A DNA stretch of 23,932 nucleotides from DAOMOP01 sp035444405 (lineage in GTDB: Bacteria > Pseudomonadota > Gammaproteobacteria > Burkholderiales > Rhodocyclaceae), in contig DAOMOP010000042.1 of assembly GCA_035444405.1 (NCBI GenBank), positions 1 through 23,932 of the forward strand, in the 5' to 3' direction. This document shows, piece after piece, positions 7,344 through 13,210 of this stretch (positions are counted from its first letter, which is position 1; each line of letters opens with the position of its first letter). The notes under the pieces are model-generated. The model worked only from the letters and a program-made list of their open reading frames with translations, had not been told where the DNA came from and searched no databases. Made by a program: the position numbers and the translations under genes.

Positions 7344-8395
7344 TCCACCCATGGCTCGCCGAGAGCTGGCGCCGCCTCACCGCGCTGGGCGAGCGGCTGC
7401 CGCACGCGCTGCTGTTGGTCGGTCCGGCGGGCTTGGGCAAGCGCGAGCTCGCCGATGCGTTCGCGGCGCGACTGCTGTGCGCCGCGCCGCAGGCCGACGG
7501 CCACGCGTGCGGGCAATGCCCGGCGTGCCGGCTGCGGCTGTCGGGCAACCATCCGGACCTGCTGGCGATCGTCCCGGCCGCCGATGCGGCCGGCGGCGAA
7601 GACGATGATAGCGGCACCGAGGCGGCTGCCGACGGCGGCAAGAAGAAGTCGTCGCAGATCGTCATCGAGCAGATCCGCGACCTGCAGCAGGCGCTCGCGG
7701 TGACCGGACACCAGAGCGCACGGCGTGTGGTGGTCGTCGATCCGGCCGACGCGATGAACGTCTTCACCGCCAATGCGCTGCTCAAGCTGCTCGAGGAGCC
7801 GCCCGAGGGGTGCGTGTTCGTGCTGGTGTCGTCGGCACCGCGGCGTCTGCTGCCGACCATCCGCAGCCGCTGCCAGCAGTGGAGCTTCGCGCGCCCGTCG
7901 CCGGCGGCGGTGGAAGAGTGGCTGGCGACGCAGGACGCGTCGGCGCAGGCGCTGCTGGCGGTCAACGGCGGCATGCCGCTGGCGGCCGAACGCATGGCCG
8001 CGCAGGGGGCGGGCGCCTTTCTGGCGCGCTTCGTCACCGATGTGTCGCGCATGCCCGAGGTCGACGCGCTGGTGCTGGCCGGTCAATGGGAGGCGTGGCT
8101 GAAGTCGAAGGACGCCGGAGCCTGCGGCTTCGAGCTCGTGCAGCTCGTCGACTGGATGCAGCGCTGGGTCACCGACCTCGCCGCGTTGCGGCTGGGCGGG
8201 CGCGTACGCTACTTTCCGGCGCAGGAGGCGTTGCTGTCGGCGCTGGCGCTGCGCACGAGCGTGGCCGCGGCGCTGAACTGCTACAATGAGTTCGCCCGCA
8301 TTCGCCGTGTCGCGCAGCACCCGCTCAATCTGCGGCTGATGCTCGAGGACATGCTCTCGCGCTACATGCGCGTCGTGACCAGACCCCGACCATGA
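7340..8395 (+). CDS. holB: DNA polymerase III subunit delta-prime
   Basis: HolB is a stator subunit of the clamp loader that opens the beta clamp with gamma/tau and delta. The 351-residue protein shows a degenerate Walker A (GPAGLGKRE, 28-36, without the usual GKS/T), as expected for the non-hydrolysing subunit. A zinc module follows (C47, C57, C60, C63), then NALLKLLEEPPEG and a sensor/arginine region IRSRCQQW. Residues about 81-105 form a low-complexity insert rich in Ala/Gly/Asp/Glu and ending in KKKSS, between the zinc module and the QIVIEQIRDL helix. Inserts here are usual in betaproteobacterial delta-prime proteins as I know them. Both ends overlap neighbours by four bases (ATGA). Confidence 0.95.
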   Translation: MIHPWLAESWRRLTALGERLPHALLLVGPAGLGKRELADAFAARLLCAAPQADGHACGQCPACRLRLSGNHPDLLAIVPAADAAGGEDDDSGTEAAADGGKKKSSQIVIEQIRDLQQALAVTGHQSARRVVVVDPADAMNVFTANALLKLLEEPPEGCVFVLVSSAPRRLLPTIRSRCQQWSFARPSPAAVEEWLATQDASAQALLAVNGGMPLAAERMAAQGAGAFLARFVTDVSRMPEVDALVLAGQWEAWLKSKDAGACGFELVQLVDWMQRWVTDLAALRLGGRVRYFPAQEALLSALALRTSVAAALNCYNEFARIRRVAQHPLNLRLMLEDMLSRYMRVVTRPRP

Positions 8396-8757
8396 GCGAA
8401 CCCGCCCGACCCAGCGTGGCCCGCCCGAGCGTGCTGTCGCTGAACATCAACTCGAAGTCCGCCCTCTATGCGGCCTACATGCCGTTTCTGGCCAACGGCG
8501 GCATCTTCGTGCCGACGCCGAAGAAGTACGCGCTCGGCGACGAGGTGTTCATGTTGCTGCAGCTGATGGACGATCCGGCCAGGCATCCGGTCGCCGCGAG
8601 CGTGGTGTGGGTGACGCCGCACGGTGCGCAAGGCGGGCGGACCGAGGGCATCGGCGTGCAGTTCAGCGCCGACGAAGCCGGCAAGTCGCTGCGCAACCGC
8701 ATCGAGACCGTTCTGGCCGGCCTGCTCGGGTCGAGCCGGCCCACCCATACGCTTTGA
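8392..8757 (+). CDS. pilZ: Type IV pilus PilZ domain protein (non-canonical)
   Basis: The 121-residue protein closely resembles Pseudomonas aeruginosa PilZ along its whole length: VLSLNINSKSALYAAYMPF, NGGIFVPTPKKYALGDEVFMLL and the C-terminal RPTHTL. The RxxxR and (D/N)xSxxG motifs that bind cyclic di-GMP in canonical PilZ domains are absent. In P. aeruginosa this type is required for type IV pilus assembly and contacts the PilB ATPase and FimX. Its position between holB and tatD in the mltG-tmk-holB-pilZ-tatD order is the same as in Pseudomonas. The ATGA overlap with holB indicates coupled translation. No other pilus gene lies in the window. Confidence 0.94.
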   Translation: MSEPARPSVARPSVLSLNINSKSALYAAYMPFLANGGIFVPTPKKYALGDEVFMLLQLMDDPARHPVAASVVWVTPHGAQGGRTEGIGVQFSADEAGKSLRNRIETVLAGLLGSSRPTHTL

Positions 8758-8779
8758 ACGCGTCCCCGACCTTCTGCCG

Positions 8780-9553
8780 ATGTTCGTCGATTCCCACTGC
8801 CATCTCGATTTTCCCGATCTCGCCGAGCGTGAAGAGGCCGTCGTCGCGACGATGGCCGCCAACCGCGTCGGCCATGCGCTGTGCGTGAACGTCAAGCTCG
8901 AGGATTTTCCGCGCGTGCTCGCGCTCGCCGAGCGCCACGATGGATTCTTTGCCTCGGTCGGCGTGCATCCGGACAACGCCGAAGTCGAGGAACCCGACGA
9001 GGCGCGCCTGGTGGCGCTGGCCGCCCACGACAAGGTCGTCGCGATCGGCGAGACCGGCCTCGACTACTACTGGCACAAGGACGCGCCGCAGTGGCAGCGC
9101 GACCGCTTCCGCACCCATATCCGCGCTGCTCGCCGTTGCGGCAAGCCCCTCATCGTGCATACGCGTGCGGCCGCAGCCGACACGCTGCGACTGATGCGTG
9201 AAGAGGGTGCGGGGGAGAGCGGCGGCGTGATGCATTGCTTCACCGAGACGCGCGAGGTCGCCGCCGCGGCGCTCGACCTGGGTTTCTACATCTCGTTTTC
9301 GGGCATCGTGACTTTTCGCAATGCGAAGGATCTGAAGGCCGTCGCCCAGTTCGTGCCGCTCGACCGCCTGCTGATCGAGACCGATGCGCCGTACCTCGCG
9401 CCGGTGCCGCATCGCGGCAAGACCAACGAGCCGGCGTGGGTCGTGCATGTGGCCGAGGAGATCGCGCGCCTGCGCAACCAGCCGCTCGAAGCGATCGAGG
9501 CGGCCACCACCGAAAACTTCTTCCGACTGTTCCGCCATGCCAAGACGAATTGA
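8780..9553 (+). CDS. TatD family metal-dependent hydrolase (DNase)
   Basis: This 257-residue TIM-barrel hydrolase has all expected metal ligands: H6 and H8 in DSHCHLD, E91 in IGETGLDYYW, H127 in IVHTRAA, H152 in MHCFTE and D202 in IETDAPYL. TatD-family members are divalent-metal 3'-5' exonucleases acting on DNA. The paralogous YcfH/YjjV types are equally possible, so no symbol is given. The ATG at 8780 is chosen from the family N-terminus (MFVDSHCHLD); the frame stays open upstream into pilZ but that part is not family-like. It is 22 bases after pilZ and overlaps the ankyrin gene by 17 bases. Confidence 0.93.
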   Translation: MFVDSHCHLDFPDLAEREEAVVATMAANRVGHALCVNVKLEDFPRVLALAERHDGFFASVGVHPDNAEVEEPDEARLVALAAHDKVVAIGETGLDYYWHKDAPQWQRDRFRTHIRAARRCGKPLIVHTRAAAADTLRLMREEGAGESGGVMHCFTETREVAAAALDLGFYISFSGIVTFRNAKDLKAVAQFVPLDRLLIETDAPYLAPVPHRGKTNEPAWVVHVAEEIARLRNQPLEAIEAATTENFFRLFRHAKTN

Positions 9554-10220
9554 CTCCTTGCTGCGCTGGCTCGCTGCCGCGGCGCTCGCGCTGCTGCTGT
9601 CGGGCACCGCATTCGCCGACAGCTACGAGGGCGCGCTGAGCTCGGCGCGGCTGGGCGACACACGCCAGCTCGTCGATCTGCTCAAGCGCGGCATCGATGT
9701 GGACACCGTGGACGCGCAGGGCAACACGCTGCTGATCCTCGCCGCCCGCGAAGGGCACGCCGCCACCGTGTCGGCACTGCTGCGCTACCGGCCGCGCGTG
9801 TCGCACCGCAACCTGGCTGGCGACTCGGCGCTGATGCTGGCCGTGCTGCGCGGACACGGCGACGTCGTCGATGTGCTGCTCGACGCGGGCGCCGAGCTCA
9901 ACCACGACGGCTGGACGCCACTGATGTACGCGGCTTTCGAGGGCCGGCTCGACCTCCTCGAGCGCCTGCTCGCGCACGGTGCCGACGTCAACGCGCTGGC
10001 GCCCAACGGCTCGAACGCGCTGATGTTCGCGGCGCGCAACGGCCACCTCGAGGTGGTGCGACGCCTGCTCGACACCGACGTCGACCTCGACCAGCAGAAC
10101 GACCGCGGCTTCACGGCCGAGACCTGGGCCGCGTCGAACGGCAACACCACGATTGCCGAGCTGATCCACGCCGAGCGCGTCCGACGCGCGGCGTCGACGA
10201 TGCGCATCGAGATCCGCTGA
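9537..10220 (+). CDS. Exported ankyrin-repeat protein
   Basis: The 227-residue protein starts with a signal peptide: basic MPRRIDSLLR, hydrophobic core to about residue 24, and cleavage expected after TAFA (residue 27). The mature part is about six ankyrin repeats, for example NTLLILAAREGHAATVSALL (63-82), SALMLAVLRGHGDVVDVLL, TPLMYAAFEGRLDLLERLL, NALMFAARNGHLEVVRRLL and a degenerate last repeat. Such repeats bind other proteins; no enzyme domain is present. It should act in the periplasm. The start lies inside the tatD 3' end (17-base overlap), suggesting coupling. The partner is unknown. It is the last gene of the plus-strand run. Confidence 0.9.
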   Translation: MPRRIDSLLRWLAAAALALLLSGTAFADSYEGALSSARLGDTRQLVDLLKRGIDVDTVDAQGNTLLILAAREGHAATVSALLRYRPRVSHRNLAGDSALMLAVLRGHGDVVDVLLDAGAELNHDGWTPLMYAAFEGRLDLLERLLAHGADVNALAPNGSNALMFAARNGHLEVVRRLLDTDVDLDQQNDRGFTAETWAASNGNTTIAELIHAERVRRAASTMRIEIR

Positions 10221-10533
10221 GCGCGTCCTTCGAAGTCACCGGAAGTGACACCGCCGGTCCGCCTCGAGGCGTGCCAGCGGTGTCGCAGCATCGCCCGGCG
10301 TGCATCGCGGCGCCGATCCGGGCCGATCGGAAGGCAGTGCGTGTCGCCCGTTGCCGCCCCTCCTTGCTCACTCCCCTGCGCGTGCCCGCCCCGAGACCGT
10401 GCGCCGGCGTCGTCGCGCGCTCCCCGGGGCTGCCCAGGCGGGGTCGCGGAGTTGCGGGCGGCAAGTGGGATGCTCGCGCGCCACGAAGGCGATTTCGACG
10501 ACACACCGAAACGCCCCAAAAGCGTGCGTCGAC

Positions 10534-10675
10534 GCATCAAATCAGTGCGTATACGAAAAATTTATGCACCAAAACGACGCGAACAGCTTTTTGGCACGCA
10601 TCGCGCTGGTGCATGCGGCTGAATCCTTGAAAAAAACGCACCTTAAAATGGCGTGCATGGGCACAAAAGTAGTGC
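10534..10675. promoter_or_regulatory. Three evenly spaced GCAY-N7-GTGC dyads (NtrC-like)
   Basis: The sites are GCATCAAATCAGTGC at 10534-10548, GCATCGCGCTGGTGC at 10598-10612 and GCACAAAAGTAGTGC at 10661-10675. Their centres are 64 and 63 bases apart, about six helical turns. The core equals the GCAC-N7-GTGC of NtrC sites (TGCAC-N7-GTGCA), exact in the third copy and one base off in the first two. NtrC control of glutamate dehydrogenase would make metabolic sense but is inferred. Confidence 0.45.
10592..10607 (+). promoter_or_regulatory. Sigma54-like -24/-12 element (weak)
   Basis: TGGCACG at 10592-10598 is followed by a GC at 10605-10606, which keeps the invariant GG/GC spacing of sigma54 promoters. 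The -12 part reads GCGCT instead of TTGCA/T. It would start transcription near 10618, leaving a leader of about 150 bases. It overlaps the middle dyad, which is unusual for an activator site. Confidence 0.25.
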
Positions 10676-10690
10676 AAACGCGAAAAAAAT

Positions 10691-10707
10691 CCGCCAAAAT
10701 CCGGCGG
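10691..10707 (-). terminator. Hairpin with adjoining T-run on the minus strand
   Basis: CCGCC (10691-10695) pairs with GGCGG (10703-10707) around a seven-base loop. Read on the minus strand the hairpin is followed by ATTTTTTT (complement of 10683-10690), the form of an intrinsic terminator for leftward transcription. On the plus strand only TTT follows, so it could instead be a leader hairpin of gdhA. No minus-strand gene ends here. Confidence 0.35.
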
Positions 10708-10750
10708 TTTCTCGTCGAAACGCGGGATTTCGGTTCATCAACTGCACGAA

Positions 10751-10763
10751 GAAGGAAGCCTTC
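10751..10763 (+). promoter_or_regulatory. gdhA ribosome binding site inside a small hairpin
   Basis: GAAGGAAG is the only ribosome site before the gdhA ATG at 10769. GAAGG (10751-10755) can pair with CCTTC (10759-10763) over a three-base loop, partly hiding the site. The stem is short and may be incidental. Confidence 0.4.
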
Positions 10764-10768
10764 ACACC

Positions 10769-12112
10769 ATGCGCTACAAGTCCCTTGAAGAGTTTCTTGC
10801 CTCCGTAGAGGAGCGCAATCCGGGCCAGCCGGAGTTCATCCAGGCCGTCGTCGAGGTCATGGAAAGCCTGTGGCCGTTCATCTCCGAAAATCCGCGCTAT
10901 GCCGAGCACGGCCTGCTCGATCGTCTGGTCGAACCGGAGCGCATCATCCAGTTTCGCGTGTCGTGGCTCGATGATGCCGGCGAAGTGCACGTGAACCGCG
11001 GCTTCCGCATCCAGCACAGCTCGGCGATCGGCCCCTACAAGGGCGGCCTGCGCTTCCATCCGTCGGTGAACCAGTCGGTGCTGAAGTTCCTGGCCTTCGA
11101 GCAGACCTTCAAGAACGCGTTGACGACGCTGCCGATGGGCGGTGGCAAGGGCGGTTCGGACTTCGATCCGAAGGGCAAGAGCCCGCGCGAGGTGATGCGT
11201 TTCTGCCAGTCCTTTATCACCGAACTGTATCGCCACATCGGCTCCGATACCGACGTGCCGGCCGGAGACATCGGCGTCGGCGGGCGCGAGGTGGGCTTCA
11301 TGGCCGGCATGATGAAGAAGCTGTCGAACAAGGCGAGCTGCGTGTTCACCGGCAAGGGCCTGTCGTTCGGCGGTTCGCTGATCCGCCCCGAGGCGACCGG
11401 CTACGGCACGGTCTACTTCGCCGAGGAGATGCTGCGCCACGCCAGCCGCACGATGAAGGGCATGCGGGTCGCCGTGTCGGGCTCGGGCAACGTCGCCCAG
11501 TATGCGATCGAGAAGGCCATGGAACTCGGCGCGAAGATCGTCACGTGCTCGGATTCGAGCGGCACGGTGATCGACGAGGACGGTTTCACGCCCGAGAAGC
11601 TCGCCGTGCTGATGGACGTCAAGAACGTCCATTACGGTCGCGTCGGCGAGTACGCCGAGCGCCTCGGCCTGCCGTTCGAGGCGGGCAAGCGCCCGTGGAA
11701 CGTCCCGGTCGACATCGCGCTGCCGTGCGCGACGCAGAACGAGCTCGACGAGAACGACGCGTGCACGCTGCTCAAGAACGGCGTCGTCTGCGTCGCCGAA
11801 GGGGCGAACATGCCGTGCACGGCCGACGCGGTACGCGTGTTCGAGGAGAACGGCGTGCTCTACGCGCCGGGCAAGGCGAGCAATGCCGGCGGTGTGGCGA
11901 CCTCGGGCCTCGAGATGAGCCAGAACGCGATGCGCATGTCGTGGACGCGCGAGGAGGTCGACGGCCGCCTGCTCGAGATCATGCAGGGCATCCACCGCAT
12001 GTGCCTGCAATACGGTACGCGCCCGGACGGCACGGTCAGCTACCAGGACGGCGCCAACATCGCCGGCTTCGTCAAGGTCGCCGACGCGATGCTCGCGCAG
12101 GGCGTGGTCTGA
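10769..12112 (+). CDS. gdhA: NADP-specific glutamate dehydrogenase
   Basis: GdhA reversibly makes glutamate from 2-oxoglutarate, ammonium and NADPH. At 447 residues it has the length of the E. coli hexameric enzyme and aligns throughout. Substrate-binding residues lie in GPYKGGLRFHPSV (K91) and the catalytic MGGGKGGSDFDPKGKS (K127), with D167 in PAGDIGVGGRE. The nucleotide-binding Rossmann motif is VSGSGNVAQYA (about 236-246). The small-subunit hexameric form and the sequence fit the biosynthetic NADP type. It is monocistronic: a long regulatory region upstream and an intrinsic terminator downstream. Confidence 0.97.
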   Translation: MRYKSLEEFLASVEERNPGQPEFIQAVVEVMESLWPFISENPRYAEHGLLDRLVEPERIIQFRVSWLDDAGEVHVNRGFRIQHSSAIGPYKGGLRFHPSVNQSVLKFLAFEQTFKNALTTLPMGGGKGGSDFDPKGKSPREVMRFCQSFITELYRHIGSDTDVPAGDIGVGGREVGFMAGMMKKLSNKASCVFTGKGLSFGGSLIRPEATGYGTVYFAEEMLRHASRTMKGMRVAVSGSGNVAQYAIEKAMELGAKIVTCSDSSGTVIDEDGFTPEKLAVLMDVKNVHYGRVGEYAERLGLPFEAGKRPWNVPVDIALPCATQNELDENDACTLLKNGVVCVAEGANMPCTADAVRVFEENGVLYAPGKASNAGGVATSGLEMSQNAMRMSWTREEVDGRLLEIMQGIHRMCLQYGTRPDGTVSYQDGANIAGFVKVADAMLAQGVV

Positions 12113-12126
12113 ACTTCGCTGGCACG

Positions 12127-12151
12127 GACCCGCGCATGCGCTGCGCGGGTC
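12127..12151. other. Perfect 10-bp hairpin after gdhA
   Basis: GACCCGCGCA (12127-12136) pairs perfectly with TGCGCGGGTC (12142-12151) around a five-base loop. No T-run follows, so alone it is not an intrinsic terminator. It may stabilise the gdhA transcript end or help stop transcription with the next hairpin. Confidence 0.6.
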
Positions 12152-12167
12152 GGCACACCGCCGGACT

Positions 12168-12189
12168 CGGCCCCGCAAGGGGCCGTTTT
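12168..12189 (+). terminator. Intrinsic terminator of gdhA
   Basis: CGGCCCC (12168-12174), a GCAA tetraloop of the stable GNRA class, and GGGGCCG (12179-12185) form a strong stem followed directly by TTTT (12186-12189). It is 55 bases past the gdhA stop and oriented for plus-strand transcription. Confidence 0.85.
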
Positions 12190-12271
12190 CAGTAGTGCAC
12201 GGGCGAGGGGCGGGCACGCGGCGATCTTCGCGCCGCGGCACGTCCGGCGATCGCCGCCGGCGCGCGACGGG

Positions 12272-13210
12272 TCACGCGTTCGCCTGCGAAACGCCGTGCG
12301 GTCGTGCGCGATGGCCGAACTGCCGTGCCGCGCCGACGATCGTGTTGGCGTGGATGGTGACGGTGTAGTCGATGTCGCGTGCGTAGCCGCCGGCCATCGC
12401 GATCGCGACGGCCGCGCCGTGGCGGCTGCAGCGCTCGAACACCAGCGCGTCGCGCCGGGCGAGCCCGTCGAGCGACAGCGCCAGGCGGCCGAGGCGGTCG
12501 TCGCGGTAGGGGTCGGCGCCGGCAAGATAGATCACCAGCTGCGGCGCCGCGCGGGCGAACACGGTATCGAGCGCGCCGCGCAGCGCGTCGAGATAAGCCG
12601 GATCGCCGGTATCGTCGGGCAGTTCGACGTCGAGATCGGAGTGTGCCTTGCGGAACGGAAAATTGCGTGCCGCGTGCAGGCTGAACGTGAACACGTGCGG
12701 CTCGTCGGCGAGGATCGTAGCCGTGCCGTCGCCCTGGTGGACGTCGCAGTCGATCACCGCCACGCGCTGTGCGCGGCCTTCGGCGCGCATCGCCAGCGCG
12801 GCGATCGCGGCGTCGTTGAAGACGCAGAATCCGGAACCGAAATCGCGATGGGCGTGGTGGGTGCCGCCGGCGAGGTTGGCCGCGCAGCCCTCGGCGAGCG
12901 CGTGACGGCACGCGGCCAGCGTTGCACCGGCCGAGCGGCGCGAGCGTTCGACCATCTGCGGCGACCACGGGAAGCCGATGCGGCGCTGCTCGGCCGCGTC
13001 GAGCGTGCCGGCGACGACGCGGCCGAGGTAGGCGCGGTCGTGCGCGCGCGCGATCTCGTCGTCGCGGGCGGCCGCGGGCACCGCGAAGTCCCTGGGTTCG
13101 AACAGCCCCGTATGCACGAGCCGCTCGCGCAGCCGCGCGTATTTTTCCATCGGAAAGCGATGGCCCTCGGGCAGCGGCAGAACGAAATGGTCGGCGTAGA
13201 AGAGCTTCAA
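12272..13210 (-). CDS. Histone deacetylase family amidohydrolase
   Basis: The protein of about 312 residues has the class I/II HDAC and acetylpolyamine amidohydrolase active site. It carries the histidine pair H118-H119 in AGGTHHAH, zinc ligands D156 and H158 in IDCDVHQGDGT and D233 in AGADPYRDDRLG, and the catalytic-tyrosine loop MAGGYARD (Y276). Bacterial members remove acetyl groups from polyamines or other small amines or lysines; the substrate here is unknown. The start is taken as TTG (13208-13210), giving MKLFYADHFVLPLPEGHRFPM, the typical family N-terminus. That TTG overlaps the stop of the PAS-GGDEF-EAL gene in TTGA, and no good ribosome site is visible, so translation is probably coupled. 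No intrinsic terminator is seen after its stop. Confidence 0.9.
   Translation of the reverse strand: MKLFYADHFVLPLPEGHRFPMEKYARLRERLVHTGLFEPRDFAVPAAARDDEIARAHDRAYLGRVVAGTLDAAEQRRIGFPWSPQMVERSRRSAGATLAACRHALAEGCAANLAGGTHHAHRDFGSGFCVFNDAAIAALAMRAEGRAQRVAVIDCDVHQGDGTATILADEPHVFTFSLHAARNFPFRKAHSDLDVELPDDTGDPAYLDALRGALDTVFARAAPQLVIYLAGADPYRDDRLGRLALSLDGLARRDALVFERCSRHGAAVAIAMAGGYARDIDYTVTIHANTIVGAARQFGHRARPHGVSQANA

Larger units (their letters stand above)
10221..10768. other. 548-base non-coding region upstream of gdhA
   Basis: The first part (to about 10500) is very GC-rich. I see no gene there that I can support, only a weak GTCAC-CGGAA-GTGAC dyad at 10234-10248. From about 10510 to 10768 composition shifts to A/T-rich with A-runs. 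This part holds the three GCAY-N7-GTGC dyads, a sigma54-like element, a hairpin with an adjoining A-tract, and a ribosome-site hairpin, each listed separately. It is probably the regulatory region of gdhA. Confidence 0.7.

Noticed and set aside
7580..7655. Low-complexity insert in holB as a possible foreign or phase-variable segment
   Set aside because: No tandem repeat is present, and comparable Lys/Asp-rich inserts are usual at this point in betaproteobacterial delta-prime proteins as I know them.
10563..10612. TGCACC (10565-10570) with GGTGCA (10608-10613) as a single NtrC site
   Set aside because: The half-sites are about 40 bases apart instead of five, so they do not make one site. The N7 dyads are the better reading.
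10245..10630. Short plus-strand open frames in the region before gdhA
   Set aside because: Composition is Arg/Pro/Cys-rich without motif or ribosome site, and they run into the A-rich control region.
10638..10656. GCAC-N11-GTGC as a fourth NtrC-like dyad
   Set aside because: The spacer is four bases too long for the same protein geometry.
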